Assembly (NCBI RefSeq): GCF_900187325.1
Contig: NZ_FZMZ01000006.1
Coordinates: 806,001-870,000 of the forward strand
DNA length: 64,000 nucleotides
Direction: 5' to 3'
Source: Virgibacillus ndiopensis
GTDB taxonomy: Bacteria > Bacillota > Bacilli > Bacillales > Amphibacillaceae
Positions 26,197 through 35,682 of this stretch are shown here, piece by piece (the stretch's first letter is position 1; every line of letters begins with the position of its first letter). Below the pieces are notes generated by a model. That model worked only from the letters and a program-made list of their open reading frames with translations, had not been told where the DNA came from and ran no database searches. The position numbers were made by a program, and so were the translations under genes.

Positions 26197-26529
26197 TTGG
26201 ATAACGAGATGAAAGAATCATTTCGTGAAATTTTTGACCGTTTAGATGGAGTCGACAAGAGTATTGGAAAAATGAATAGTCGATTTGATGGAGTCTACAA
26301 AAATCTTATGGGAATGAATAAGCGTCTCGATCGAATGGATAGCCGCTTCGATACTTGAGAGAATGATGTAAAAGAAGTTAAAGCTGGTCAAGATAGGCTT
26401 TATAAAAATATTATCGCTAGCCTAGGGGATTACACGGAAAAGATTGTTGAACATTTTGATGATAATACAGAAGCGTTTAATAAACGTGTTTATGCTGCAG
26501 AAACGGATATCCAACGGTTGGCTAGGTAG
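26197..26529 (+). pseudogene. Coiled-coil gene interrupted by an in-frame TGA
   Basis: From a TTG after TTGGGGGGTGGAG the frame runs through repeats of RLDGVDKSIGKMNSRFDGV type, hits TGA at 26356-26358, and continues in the same frame to TAG at 26527 (ENDVKEVKAGQDRLYKNIIA...). Amphipathic character holds on both sides of the stop, so this looks like one gene of about 110 codons with a recent nonsense mutation or a sequence error. It has the heptad character of small DUF-type coiled-coil proteins of Bacilli. Confidence 0.65.
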
Positions 26530-26544
26530 TTAGACACATGCTCC

Positions 26545-26571
26545 AAGGACCTTTATCAGGTTCTTTTTTTG
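26545..26571 (+). terminator. Terminator after the coiled-coil gene
   Basis: AAGGACC pairs with GGTTCTT and runs into seven T. Confidence 0.75.
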
Positions 26572-26625
26572 TTGGAATTTAAATAAAAATACAATGTAGT
26601 TTACAAAATCAATACTAATAGATTA

Positions 26626-26671
26626 TTGACAAATAATTCGCATAATATTAGGATTATTGTAATCGTTTACA
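26626..26671 (+). promoter_or_regulatory. Promoter and LacI/CcpA-type operator of the lacI-family gene
   Basis: TTGACA (26626) with TAGGAT 17 bases on form a SigA promoter. TGTAATCGTTTACA (26658-26671) is a perfect cre/LacI-family operator at the expected start of transcription. It may serve CcpA, the regulator itself, or both. Confidence 0.65.
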
Positions 26672-26692
26672 TGAATGAAAGAAGGTTTTTCC

Positions 26693-27676
26693 ATGGCAAC
26701 TATCCATGAAGTCGCTCAGAAGGCTGGGGTTTCCGCGGCAACCGTTTCGCGGGTGATAAACAATCGTAATACCGTGTCAGAAAAAACGAGAATGAGGGTG
26801 GAGCAAGCTATTCATGAACTGGAGTATGAACCGAGTGTGCTCGGTCGTAATTTACGAAATTCGGAAAGTAGATTGCTTCTTGTTCTGATTCCCAGCATTT
26901 CAAACCCTTTTTATTCTGAGATTATTAATGGTATTGAGGACACTGCTATAGCTCAAGGTTACAATATTCTTCTATGTGAAACGGATTCCAATCCTAATAG
27001 AGAGGCGATCTATTTTAATATGATCAGGAACCGACTGGCAGATGGGATTATATCGATGGACCCGACTGTTAATAAAGAGAAATTAATTGAACTAGCTAAT
27101 ACGTATCCAATCGTACAATGTAGTGAGTATGAGAAAGATGGAAGTATTTCATATGTGACAATTGATAATGAATTAGCGGCGTATCAAGCGGTGAAACATT
27201 TAATTAAATTGGGGCAGAAAAAAATTGCGCTCATCAATTCGGATGAAAAGTTTTTATATGCTAGGGAACGCAGGCAGGGCTATGAAAAAGCAATGCGGGA
27301 GTTCGGTTTGCCAATCAAAAGTGAGTGGATTTACATTACCGACCAATTGGGGTTTCAAAGCGGACAACAAGCAATGAGAGTGCTGTTAAATCTTGCTGAT
27401 CGTCCGACAGCTGTGTTTGCTGTCTCCGATATTCTTGCAATTGGAGCATTGAAAGAGATAAATATAAATGATTTGCGGGTTCCACAGGATATAGCGATAG
27501 TTGGGTTTGATAAAATTAGTTTTTCGAATATGACGCATCCAACGTTAACTACTGTAGCGCAGCCGATGTATAAGATGGGATGTTTGTCTGTAAATATGCT
27601 CATCAATAAGATTAGAGGGAAGAAAGTAGATAGCATTGTTATGGATCATGAGCTTGTTATTCGTCAATCTACATAA
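26693..27676 (+). CDS. LacI-family transcriptional regulator
   Basis: A 327-residue repressor: N-terminal LacI helix-turn-helix (TIHEVAQKAGVSAATVSRVIN) and hinge, then a periplasmic-binding-protein-like sensor (LLVLIPSISNPFYSEIINGIED...). The ATG at 26693 is preceded by AAAGAAGG; the frame from 26675 is less likely. It heads the sugar locus that follows; the operator-like palindrome at 28553 in front of the ABC genes is its probable target. Confidence 0.9.
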   Translation: MATIHEVAQKAGVSAATVSRVINNRNTVSEKTRMRVEQAIHELEYEPSVLGRNLRNSESRLLLVLIPSISNPFYSEIINGIEDTAIAQGYNILLCETDSNPNREAIYFNMIRNRLADGIISMDPTVNKEKLIELANTYPIVQCSEYEKDGSISYVTIDNELAAYQAVKHLIKLGQKKIALINSDEKFLYARERRQGYEKAMREFGLPIKSEWIYITDQLGFQSGQQAMRVLLNLADRPTAVFAVSDILAIGALKEININDLRVPQDIAIVGFDKISFSNMTHPTLTTVAQPMYKMGCLSVNMLINKIRGKKVDSIVMDHELVIRQST

Positions 27677-27698
27677 ATTAAAAATTGAGGTGTTGGTT

Positions 27699-28454
27699 AT
27701 GAAAAAATTAAAAAATCAAGTTGCAATCGTAACTGGGGTCAGCCATGGTAACGGAATTGGTGCTGCTGTATGTCGCAAATTAGCTGCAGAAGGGTCAGAT
27801 ATATTTTTTACGCATTATCATTCGAATTCAGGATGGCCGAGCATGTTTGAAAAAGAAATAATTGAGTTGGGTGTAAGGTGTGCGAGTATGGATATTGATT
27901 TATCCCAATCGGATGCTCCAAACCAAATTCTCGATGAAGTCTCGGAAACGCTTGATTTTCCGACTATAGTAATTAACAATGCTGCTCATTCGTTACGGGA
28001 TGGATATCAGAAACTTGATGCTAAAACGTTGGACGATCATTATGCTGTGAACATGCGAGCAACTCTTTTATTTAGTGTTGAATTTGCTCGCCGATTCCAA
28101 CAATCAAAGCTTACTTCAGGCAGGATTGTTAATATGACTTCTGGACAAAGCAAGGGTCCGATGGTTGATGAATTGGCCTATGGTGCAACGAAGGGGGCTA
28201 TATCTGCATTTACACTTTCGTTGTCGGCGGAGGTAGCTTCATTAGGGATCACGGTTAATGCAGTAAATCCTGGACCAACAGATTCTGGGTGGATGTCCGA
28301 AGAAACAAAGCGCATGCTGTTACCAAAGTTTGTAATGGGGCGTATTGGAATGCCGGATGATGCTGCACGATTGATTGCTTTTCTAGTAAGTGATGAGGCT
28401 GCATGGATCACTGGACAAGTAATCGATTCAGAAGGTGGATTTTTAAGGCAATAA
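27699..28454 (+). CDS. Short-chain dehydrogenase/reductase
   Basis: A 251-residue SDR with the cofactor loop TGVSHGNGIG (a variant of TGxxxGxG), NNAA (about 88), catalytic Ser in MTSGQ and the YGATK pair (YxxxK). It follows the regulator by 22 bases with GAGGTG before the ATG. In this context it may oxidise or reduce a sugar or keto-sugar intermediate; substrate unknown. Confidence 0.85.
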   Translation: MKKLKNQVAIVTGVSHGNGIGAAVCRKLAAEGSDIFFTHYHSNSGWPSMFEKEIIELGVRCASMDIDLSQSDAPNQILDEVSETLDFPTIVINNAAHSLRDGYQKLDAKTLDDHYAVNMRATLLFSVEFARRFQQSKLTSGRIVNMTSGQSKGPMVDELAYGATKGAISAFTLSLSAEVASLGITVNAVNPGPTDSGWMSEETKRMLLPKFVMGRIGMPDDAARLIAFLVSDEAAWITGQVIDSEGGFLRQ

Positions 28455-28514
28455 ATTTTAGAGTTATTTTTTATGAGTTTATTTATTAACGTAATTTTTT
28501 AAATTTAAAACTTA

Positions 28515-28568
28515 TTGACAACATTAATAATTATTGTATAATAATACCCATAATGAAATCGATTTCAT
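28515..28568 (+). promoter_or_regulatory. Promoter with palindromic operator before the second ABC operon
   Basis: TTGACA (28515), 16 bases, TATAAT (28537-28542), then the perfect palindrome ATGAAATCGATTTCAT (28553-28568). The palindrome fits both cre and LacI-family operators, and it covers the transcription start. Confidence 0.8.
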
Positions 28569-28629
28569 TTATTAGAAAATTTAAATCATTTATCTGGCGA
28601 ATGGAATCGATAAATAAGGGGGAACTAAA

Positions 28630-29952
28630 TTGAAGTTGTGGAAAAGTACACTAGGTATCTTTTTGATTGTCGCGTTAGCAGTTTTTTTAGCTGCATGTAG
28701 CAGTTCTGGTACAACTGAGCAAGACAACCCTGATGAGAATACGGACACAGATGCAAATGAAGAATCGAAGGAAGAAGAGGAAGTCACAATTGTTTACGCA
28801 CGTGGTGTTGATACAACAGGCTCTAATGAGTTAATCATTGAGGCTTTTGAAAAGGAACATCCAAACATAAATGTCGAGTTTCGTGAGATGCCAGCAGATA
28901 CGGGGCAATATCACGACCAACTTGTAACCGCTTTCAGTTCACAGAGTTCAGAAATTGATGTTTTCAATGGCGATGTTATCTGGCCAGCAGAGTTCGCACA
29001 AGCAAATTATGCGTTGGAGCTTGATCGTTTCATTGAACGAGATGGTATTGACATGGATGCATATTTCCCTGGAACCGTTGCATCTGCTAACTTTGACGGA
29101 AAACAGTGGGCATTACCGCAATTCACCGATGCTGGTGTGTTTTATTACAGGACCGATATTGTAAAAGAACCACCTAAAACATGGGATGAATTGATTGAGC
29201 AAGCGAGTAAGCTGAAAGGTGAAGCGGGTACAGAATTCGGATACATTTTCCAATCCGCTCAATATGAAGGATTAATATGTAATGCTATTGAGTTTATCGC
29301 TTCATATGGTGGTCAGGTTGTTGACGAAGATAATAATGTAGTGGTAGATAGCCCTGAAACCGTTAAAGCGATCAAGAAAATGCAGGAAATTGTAAATTCC
29401 GATTTTGTTCCTGATAATATTTTAAATTTCCAGGAAACGGAAACAGAAAATGCTTGGATTGAAGGGAAGTCCGTATTTGGACGTAACTGGCCGTACATGC
29501 AAGCATCCTCTGCAGACGAAGAAAGGTCGAAAGTAGTTGATAATGTTGCGATGACTACACTTCCAAGCGGGGATGCGGGCAGTGCTTCTACGTTGGGTGG
29601 ATGGATGACAATGATCAACCGTTATACAGAGCATCCAGAAGCGGCATGGGAATTCGCTAAGTTTCTTTCAGGTCCAGAGGCACAGAAGATTGCTGCAGTA
29701 GAAGGTGGACGTGCACCGACTTTAAGAGATCTTTATAATGACCCTGATGTAAAAGAATCTAGTCCTTTATTTGCAAACCCGGATTTTGTCGAGGTGTTAG
29801 AAAATGCAGTATCACGTCCAGTATCACCAATCTATCCTGAAATCTCAGACATCATGCAAATTGAGTTGTCAAAAGCGTTAACTGGTGACCAATCTGCTGA
29901 GGATGCAGCTAAAAATATGCAAACAAAAATTGAAGCAGCGATGAATGAATAA
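28630..29952 (+). CDS. ABC sugar-binding lipoprotein
   Basis: A 440-residue family-1 solute-binding protein with lipobox LAAC after a hydrophobic signal, then an acidic linker and the binding fold (TIVYARGVDTTGSNELIIEAFEKEHP..). Start codon TTG after AAGGGGGGAAC. It resembles trehalose/maltose/sucrose-type binding proteins; the actual sugar is unknown. Confidence 0.87.
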   Translation: MKLWKSTLGIFLIVALAVFLAACSSSGTTEQDNPDENTDTDANEESKEEEEVTIVYARGVDTTGSNELIIEAFEKEHPNINVEFREMPADTGQYHDQLVTAFSSQSSEIDVFNGDVIWPAEFAQANYALELDRFIERDGIDMDAYFPGTVASANFDGKQWALPQFTDAGVFYYRTDIVKEPPKTWDELIEQASKLKGEAGTEFGYIFQSAQYEGLICNAIEFIASYGGQVVDEDNNVVVDSPETVKAIKKMQEIVNSDFVPDNILNFQETETENAWIEGKSVFGRNWPYMQASSADEERSKVVDNVAMTTLPSGDAGSASTLGGWMTMINRYTEHPEAAWEFAKFLSGPEAQKIAAVEGGRAPTLRDLYNDPDVKESSPLFANPDFVEVLENAVSRPVSPIYPEISDIMQIELSKALTGDQSAEDAAKNMQTKIEAAMNE

Positions 29953-29972
29953 TGAGATGATCGTTTAAGTGG

Positions 29973-30009
29973 AGCAAGATGGGCGGAAACTCTCATCTTG
30001 CTTTTCTAT
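29973..30009 (+). terminator. Attenuator-like hairpin between binding protein and permease
   Basis: AGCAAGATG pairs with CATCTTGCT and is followed by TTTCTATT. A leaky terminator here would give more binding protein than permease. Confidence 0.55.
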
Positions 30010-30048
30010 TAATCGTAATTGAAAGCCTTAAATGTGAGGAGGTTCATG

Positions 30049-31380
30049 ATGGGAAATAGGAAAACACCGCGATTTCAATTAAATGAAAAACAGCTTGGCT
30101 ATGCAATGGTTATCCCATCTCTTATTCTAGTTATTGTTGTTGTCTTGTGGCCAGTTGCCCAGTCGTTCTGGAACAGTTTATTTGATTACAGGCTGAACGA
30201 TCCTGCGCGCTCTCAGTTGATGCTGGATTCTAATATCGATTTGGAGAATTATGTTGATAATCATTTTTATATTACGAAACAGTTGGAAGGGCTGGAGAGT
30301 GCTGCCGATAGCGATGAAGCGAAAAGCACAGTTGCAGCGATAGAGGAAGGTGTAAACAAGTACCATTCGAAGCTGCTTAGCAATGAGGAAATTAAAGCAA
30401 AAGTGGAAAAAGTTGATAAGCTATTGATGAATTTCCAACCGGTGACCAATCCGGACTTAAAGTATACCAAAGTTGATAACGATCTTGCGGCTGATTACCG
30501 AAAAGCGCTTAAATCGTATGAAGCTGATCTGGTAGCGATTGCTGAATCAAGCGGTGATGAAGCGGTTGCTCAGAAATTCGAACAAACAGCAGATTTACTC
30601 GGGTCTACTTCTGAAACAATTTTGGAATCGAACTTCATTGGGCTGGCTAACTATGGGAAGTACTTGCAGGATGCGCGGATGTGGCGTTCAATTTGGAACA
30701 CAACCTTTTTTACTGTTATATCTGTAGCGTTAGAGTTAGTACTTGGTTTGGGAATTGCTTTACTTATTAATCGCGCGTTTAAAGGCAGAGGCTTGGTCCG
30801 GGCTTCGGTACTTATTCCGTGGGCTATACCTACAGCTGTAGCGGCTATGATGTGGGGATTCTTATTTGATGGACAATCCGGGATCGTGGGGCATTACTTG
30901 GAGGTACTTCATATTATTCCAGATGCATCGTGGCTTTTATCCACGTCCGAGGGTGGCATGTTTTCGATTATTTTAGCCGATGTTTGGAAGACAACGCCAT
31001 ACATGGCACTCCTGCTATTGGCAGGTTTACAGACCATACCGAATTCATTGTATGAAGCATCGGATGTTGATGGTGCCAATAAAATTCAGCAGTTTTGGAG
31101 AATTACGATGCCATTACTTAAATCGTCTATATTAGTTGCATTGCTGTTTAGAACGTTGGATGCCTTCCGAGTATTCGACTTAATTTACGTGTTGACTGGT
31201 GGAGGACCGGCAAATGCAACAGAGTCCATTTCGATTTACGCATATAAGACATTGTTTGCCCAACAAAATTTTGGTGAAGGCTCGGTGCTTTCGGTGATTG
31301 TATTCTTATGTGTGGCGATCATTAGTTTTGTTTACGTGAAATTAATCGGTTCTGAACTATTTGCAGGTCGTACTAAATGA
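30049..31380 (+). CDS. ABC sugar permease, MalF-type with large external insertion
   Basis: A 443-residue permease, about 150 longer than the usual ~290. After the first helix (about 17-38) an insertion of roughly 145 residues, highly charged and predicted helical, precedes the FIGLANYGKYL segment; then come the remaining helices and the EAA loop NSLYEASDVDGANKIQQFWRITMP. The insertion corresponds in place to the MalF P2 loop, which contacts the binding protein. Start at 30049 (ATG after GTGAGGAGG), or the ATG three bases earlier. Confidence 0.85.
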   Translation: MGNRKTPRFQLNEKQLGYAMVIPSLILVIVVVLWPVAQSFWNSLFDYRLNDPARSQLMLDSNIDLENYVDNHFYITKQLEGLESAADSDEAKSTVAAIEEGVNKYHSKLLSNEEIKAKVEKVDKLLMNFQPVTNPDLKYTKVDNDLAADYRKALKSYEADLVAIAESSGDEAVAQKFEQTADLLGSTSETILESNFIGLANYGKYLQDARMWRSIWNTTFFTVISVALELVLGLGIALLINRAFKGRGLVRASVLIPWAIPTAVAAMMWGFLFDGQSGIVGHYLEVLHIIPDASWLLSTSEGGMFSIILADVWKTTPYMALLLLAGLQTIPNSLYEASDVDGANKIQQFWRITMPLLKSSILVALLFRTLDAFRVFDLIYVLTGGGPANATESISIYAYKTLFAQQNFGEGSVLSVIVFLCVAIISFVYVKLIGSELFAGRTK

Positions 31381-31392
31381 GGAGGGTAGTAA

Positions 31393-32214
31393 ATGAATAG
31401 ACGAGCAGGAATTGGTTTTTACGTGTTTCTAGTTGTGTTTGTATTTCTTGTTATGTTCCCGTTTATCTGGGTGTTTTTGACATCGATTAAAACTCCTGGT
31501 GAAATATTCTCTTCTTTTAGATGGTTTACCAATAATCCATCACTCGAATCGTACGAAGCTGCATTAACGAATCGGCCGTTACTCCGTTATATGTTAAATA
31601 GTTTTGTAGTTTCAGCATTAACAACGATTTTGGCTTTAGTATTTGCGTCGTTGACATCCTACGCTTTGACGAGACTGCCTATTAAAGGAAAAGGACTGAT
31701 CTTAGGTCTCGTTTTAGCGGCATCGATGTTTCCGCAAATCGCGATTATATCACCAATGTTTAATTTGATAACGGATCTGGGCTTACGCAATAGCTATCTT
31801 GGCTTGGTGATTCCGTATATAACGATTAGTTTGCCTTTAGCTATTTGGATTCTAGCAACCTTCTTTCAAAAAATTCCGTTCGAGCTAGAGGAATCGGCAA
31901 AACTTGATGGGGCAAGTCCATTCCAAACATTTCGGAAAATTATTTTTCCACTGGCTGCGCCGGGAGTGTTTACGACTGGGATTCTAGTATTTATTGCGGC
32001 ATGGAATGAATACTTGTTTGCGTTAACGATTAATAGTGATGATTTATGGCGTACCGTCCCTGTTGGAATATCGATGTACCAAAGTCAATATTCTATTCCA
32101 TGGGGAGATATTTCAGCAGCAACTGTTATCGTGACGATCCCAATCGTAATTTTAGTTTTACTATTCCAACGAAGAATTGTTTCAGGTTTAACGTCAGGGT
32201 CTGTTAAGGAATAA
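31393..32214 (+). CDS. ABC sugar permease, MalG-type
   Basis: A 273-residue partner permease with six helices and the EAA motif FELEESAKLDGASPFQTFRKIIFP. It starts 12 bases after its partner, with GAGGAGGG upstream. Again no ATPase gene follows. Confidence 0.88.
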   Translation: MNRRAGIGFYVFLVVFVFLVMFPFIWVFLTSIKTPGEIFSSFRWFTNNPSLESYEAALTNRPLLRYMLNSFVVSALTTILALVFASLTSYALTRLPIKGKGLILGLVLAASMFPQIAIISPMFNLITDLGLRNSYLGLVIPYITISLPLAIWILATFFQKIPFELEESAKLDGASPFQTFRKIIFPLAAPGVFTTGILVFIAAWNEYLFALTINSDDLWRTVPVGISMYQSQYSIPWGDISAATVIVTIPIVILVLLFQRRIVSGLTSGSVKE

Positions 32215-32278
32215 CGTGGAATTTTGTGGATTTGTAAGGCGGGAAAAATTTTTAATGATGAAAGTGGGATGACTGGAT

Positions 32279-33361
32279 ATGGTGGAAAAATTAAAGGTTG
32301 CGATTATTGGTTGTGGGGGAATTGCCAACGGAAAGCATCTCCCAAGTTTATCGAAGCTTAAGCAGGTGGAACTCATTGCTTTTTGTGACATCAAGGTTGA
32401 TAAGGCACGTAAAGCTGCGGAAGAATATGGAGTTTCAAGGGCGCAAGTTTATGAGGATTATGATCAGCTTCTGCAAGATCAGTCTATTGATGTAGTACAT
32501 GTCTGTACCCCGAATATTTCACATGCAGAAATTTCGATTGCTGCATTGAAAGCTGGAAAACATGTCATGTGTGAAAAACCGATGGCAAAAACGTCGAAGG
32601 AAGCGCGATTGATGGTAGAAACAGCTGAGAAGACTGGAAAAAAACTGACAATTGGGTATAACAATCGTTTCAGACCTGACAGTCAGTATTTACATAAGAC
32701 TTGTCAGCGTGGCGGTTTAGGAGAAATTTATTATGCAAAGGCACATGCCATTCGCAGGCGTGCTGTCCCAACCTGGGGAGTTTTCCTGGATGAAGAAAAA
32801 CAAGGCGGCGGGCCATTAATTGATATTGGGACACATGCATTGGATTTAACGCTGTGGATGATGGATAACTATAAACCGAAATCTGTAATGGGATCAACGT
32901 TTCATAAGCTAGGAAAGCGGGAGAATGCTGCGAACGCGTGGGGCCCTTGGAATCCAGAGAAATTTACAGTGGAAGACTCCGCATTCGGGTTCATCACCAT
33001 GCAGGATGGAGCAACCATCACACTTGAATCCAGCTGGGCATTAAATTCACTCGATGTCGATGAAGCAAAATGCTCGTTAAGCGGAACCGAGGGTGGAGCA
33101 GACATGAAGGACGGATTACGGATTAACGGCGAAAACTTCGGGAAACTTTACACAACACATGTCGATTTAACTGCTGGCGGTGTTGCTTTCTACGATGGTG
33201 ATGAAGAAAGCGATGCTGAGCTTGAAGCCCGTTTATGGATTGAAAGTATAGTAAATGATACAGAGCCAGTTGTAAAACCGCAAGAAGCACTTGTTGTGAC
33301 ACAAATTTTAGAGGCAATTTATGAATCCGCTCGAACAGGGCAGGCGGTTTATTTTGATTGA
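32279..33361 (+). CDS. Gfo/Idh/MocA-family oxidoreductase (1)
   Basis: A 360-residue NAD(P)-dependent sugar oxidoreductase: N-terminal Rossmann fold (VAIIGCGGIANGKH), the EKP motif in HVMCEKPMAKT (about 95), and a C-terminal beta-sheet domain with GGGPLIDIGTHALD, carrying the catalytic His. Follows the permeases by 64 bases with only a weak ribosome site. It is one of three paralogs in this locus; it shares the RRRAVPTWGVF segment with the third (RRRKVPGWGVF). Confidence 0.88.
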   Translation: MVEKLKVAIIGCGGIANGKHLPSLSKLKQVELIAFCDIKVDKARKAAEEYGVSRAQVYEDYDQLLQDQSIDVVHVCTPNISHAEISIAALKAGKHVMCEKPMAKTSKEARLMVETAEKTGKKLTIGYNNRFRPDSQYLHKTCQRGGLGEIYYAKAHAIRRRAVPTWGVFLDEEKQGGGPLIDIGTHALDLTLWMMDNYKPKSVMGSTFHKLGKRENAANAWGPWNPEKFTVEDSAFGFITMQDGATITLESSWALNSLDVDEAKCSLSGTEGGADMKDGLRINGENFGKLYTTHVDLTAGGVAFYDGDEESDAELEARLWIESIVNDTEPVVKPQEALVVTQILEAIYESARTGQAVYFD

Positions 33362-33382
33362 TGGGGTGTTGGTGAGGATATT

Positions 33383-33865
33383 GGGTTGCGCGATTGGGGC
33401 GTGTAGTTGCACGTTAATGTAATGAAGTTGCGCGCATATGTTGGGATATTGCGCGCTGGGAGTGAAGTAATGCGCGTTTATGGTGAGATATCGCGCGTTC
33501 AGGCGGTAATATTGCACGTTAAATGAGATTGCACGATTAGGGCGTGTAGTTGCGCGTTAAATGAGAAGAGTTGCACGCTCAAGTCGGGATATTGCGCGCA
33601 AGGCGTGAAGTAATGCGCGTTTATGGTGAGATATCGCGTGCTCAGGCAGTAATATTGCACGCTGGGCGTGAAGTAATGCGTGTTTATGGTGAGATATCGC
33701 GTGCTCAGGCAGTAATATTGCACGTTAAATGAGATTGCACGATTATGGCGTGTAGTTGCGCGTTAAATGAGAAGAGTTGCACGCTCAAGTCGGGATATTG
33801 CGCGCAAGGCGTGAAGAGTTGCGCGTTTATGCTGAAATATTGCGCGTTCAGCCCAAACTACAGCA
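33383..33865. repeat. Repeat array 2 (inverted core, ATTGCGCG)
   Basis: About 23 units of ~20 bp with core ATTGCGCG, ATTGCACG or AATGCGCG, the reverse complement of the core in arrays 1, 3 and 4. A composite block of several units repeats at a distance of 206 bp (TTGCACGCTCAAGTCGGGAT at 33571 and again at 33777). It lies inside a run of co-directional sugar genes and so probably splits the operon. Confidence 0.85.
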
Positions 33866-33926
33866 CACTCGCCCTCCAACAATCGCTTGCATGTTTTAGT
33901 GAATTTTTATAAGGAGAGTGTTTTAT

Positions 33927-34646
33927 ATGAATGTTACTGTATGGAATGAAAATCGGCATGAAAAACAGAATGATAAGGTTGCGGGTATTTATCCGGATGG
34001 GATTCATGGGGCGATTGCGGCGTTTTTACGTGAGGCTGGGCTTGATACGAAAACGGCAACGCTTGATGAGCCTGAGCATGGATTGACGGATGAGGTGCTT
34101 GCAGATACAGATGTGTTGGTTTGGTGGGGACATAAGGCACATAATGAAGTGAAGGATGAAATTGCGGAAAAGGTCAAGCAGCGTGTTTTGGATGGAATGG
34201 GATTGGTTGTGTTGCATTCGGCACATTTTTCCAAGGTGTTTAAAAAGTTAATGGGTACGACGTGTGATCTTAAATGGCGGGAAGCTGACGACCGGGAGCG
34301 TCTCTGGGTAGTTGATCCGAGTCATTCGATTACGGAGGGGCTTGGTGAATATATCGAGCTTGAAAAAGAAGAAATGTATGGGGAACATTTCGATATTCCA
34401 ACGCCTGACCAGTTGCTATTTGTAAGCTGGTTTGAGGGAGGCGAGGTTTTCCGGAGTGGGGCTACGTTTAAACGTGGAAAGGGGAAGATTTTTTATTTCC
34501 GACCTGGTCATGAAACGTATCCGACATACCATAACAAAGAAATTCAACAGGTGATTACGAACGGAGTGAATTGGGCTGCCAATAAGAACACGCCTTCCCC
34601 AACGTATGGTAATCGAAAGCAATTAGAGAAAATATCCGATAAGTAA
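33927..34646 (+). CDS. ThuA-domain protein
   Basis: A 239-residue class I glutamine-amidotransferase-fold protein of the ThuA family ([21 protein letters not shown].., [31 protein letters not shown]). No catalytic Cys is present, as normal for ThuA. ThuA proteins occur with ThuB-type Gfo/Idh enzymes in trehalose and 3-keto-sugar pathways. The start follows TAAGGAGAG. Confidence 0.87.
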   Translation: MNVTVWNENRHEKQNDKVAGIYPDGIHGAIAAFLREAGLDTKTATLDEPEHGLTDEVLADTDVLVWWGHKAHNEVKDEIAEKVKQRVLDGMGLVVLHSAHFSKVFKKLMGTTCDLKWREADDRERLWVVDPSHSITEGLGEYIELEKEEMYGEHFDIPTPDQLLFVSWFEGGEVFRSGATFKRGKGKIFYFRPGHETYPTYHNKEIQQVITNGVNWAANKNTPSPTYGNRKQLEKISDK

Positions 34647-34659
34647 GGGGGAGTTAAAT

Positions 34660-35682
34660 ATGTCAACATTACGTGTTGCTGTTATTGGTTGCGGTAGTAT
34701 CGCAAAAAATAGACATTTAATCGAATATCATAACAATCCTCATGTTGATATTGTTGCTGTGTGTGACATTGTGGAAAATAGGGTGCAGGAGTTCGCTGCT
34801 TTATATCAGGCAAATGCTTACACAAGCTATGAGGAGCTTCTTGAGAAAGAAAAACCAGATGCCGTAAGTGTTTGCCTGCCGAATTATCTCCATGCACCAG
34901 TTTCGATTGCTGCTTTCAATCAAGGCTGCCATGTTTTGTGTGAAAAGCCAATGGCAACCTCACGGGACGAAGCGGAACAAATGATTGATGCAGCACACAA
35001 AAATAATAAAAAGCTAATGATTGGGCATAATCAACGTTTTGTTTCATCCCATAGAAAAGCGAAGCAGTTAATTGAGCAAGGGGATGTAGGAAAAATTTAT
35101 AGCTTCCGAACGACTTTTGGCCATGGTGGACCTGAGGGCTGGAGTGCTGATGGTAAAAATAGCTGGTTCTTCAAAAAAGACCAAGCCTTTATCGGTGCGA
35201 TGGGTGATCTCGGCGTACACAAGGCAGACTTACTTCGGTATTTATTAGATGAGGAATTTGTTGATATGGCTGGCTTTGTGGAAACGAATGCAAAAGCAGA
35301 TACGGATGTTGATGATAATGCTGTCTGTATTTTAAAAACGGAAAGTGGCGTGATTGGAACACTTGCAGCGAGCTGGGCATACACGTCTAAGGAGGATAAT
35401 TCGACTATTATATATGGTGAAAATGCTACATTGCGACTGGAAGACCATCCGGATTATTCGTTAATTGTTACTTATAAAAATGGAGAAGTTGTAAATTATG
35501 AGTTGGGTGGCATTCAATCGAATGAAGAGGGTGGCCAAACAACGTCACATGTGATTGATCATTTCGTCGATTGCATTTTACATGACACGGAACCATTAAT
35601 TAATGGGGAAGAGGGCAAAAAATCGCTGGAGGTTATTCTAGCAGTTTTGGAATCTAGTAAGGTGGAGAAGGTAGGAAAATGA
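34660..35682 (+). CDS. Gfo/Idh/MocA-family oxidoreductase (2, ThuB-like)
   Basis: A 340-residue oxidoreductase with VAVIGCGSIAKNRH, HVLCEKPMATS and GDLGVHKADLLRYLL in the C-terminal domain. It starts 13 bases after thuA (AAGGGGGAG upstream) and overlaps the next gene by four bases. Probably interconverts a sugar and its keto form. Confidence 0.88.
   Translation: MSTLRVAVIGCGSIAKNRHLIEYHNNPHVDIVAVCDIVENRVQEFAALYQANAYTSYEELLEKEKPDAVSVCLPNYLHAPVSIAAFNQGCHVLCEKPMATSRDEAEQMIDAAHKNNKKLMIGHNQRFVSSHRKAKQLIEQGDVGKIYSFRTTFGHGGPEGWSADGKNSWFFKKDQAFIGAMGDLGVHKADLLRYLLDEEFVDMAGFVETNAKADTDVDDNAVCILKTESGVIGTLAASWAYTSKEDNSTIIYGENATLRLEDHPDYSLIVTYKNGEVVNYELGGIQSNEEGGQTTSHVIDHFVDCILHDTEPLINGEEGKKSLEVILAVLESSKVEKVGK

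Noticed and set aside
26356-26358. Selenocysteine codon in the coiled-coil gene
   Set aside because: No selenoprotein family match, no stem-loop typical of a SECIS element just after the TGA, and no sel genes in the window.
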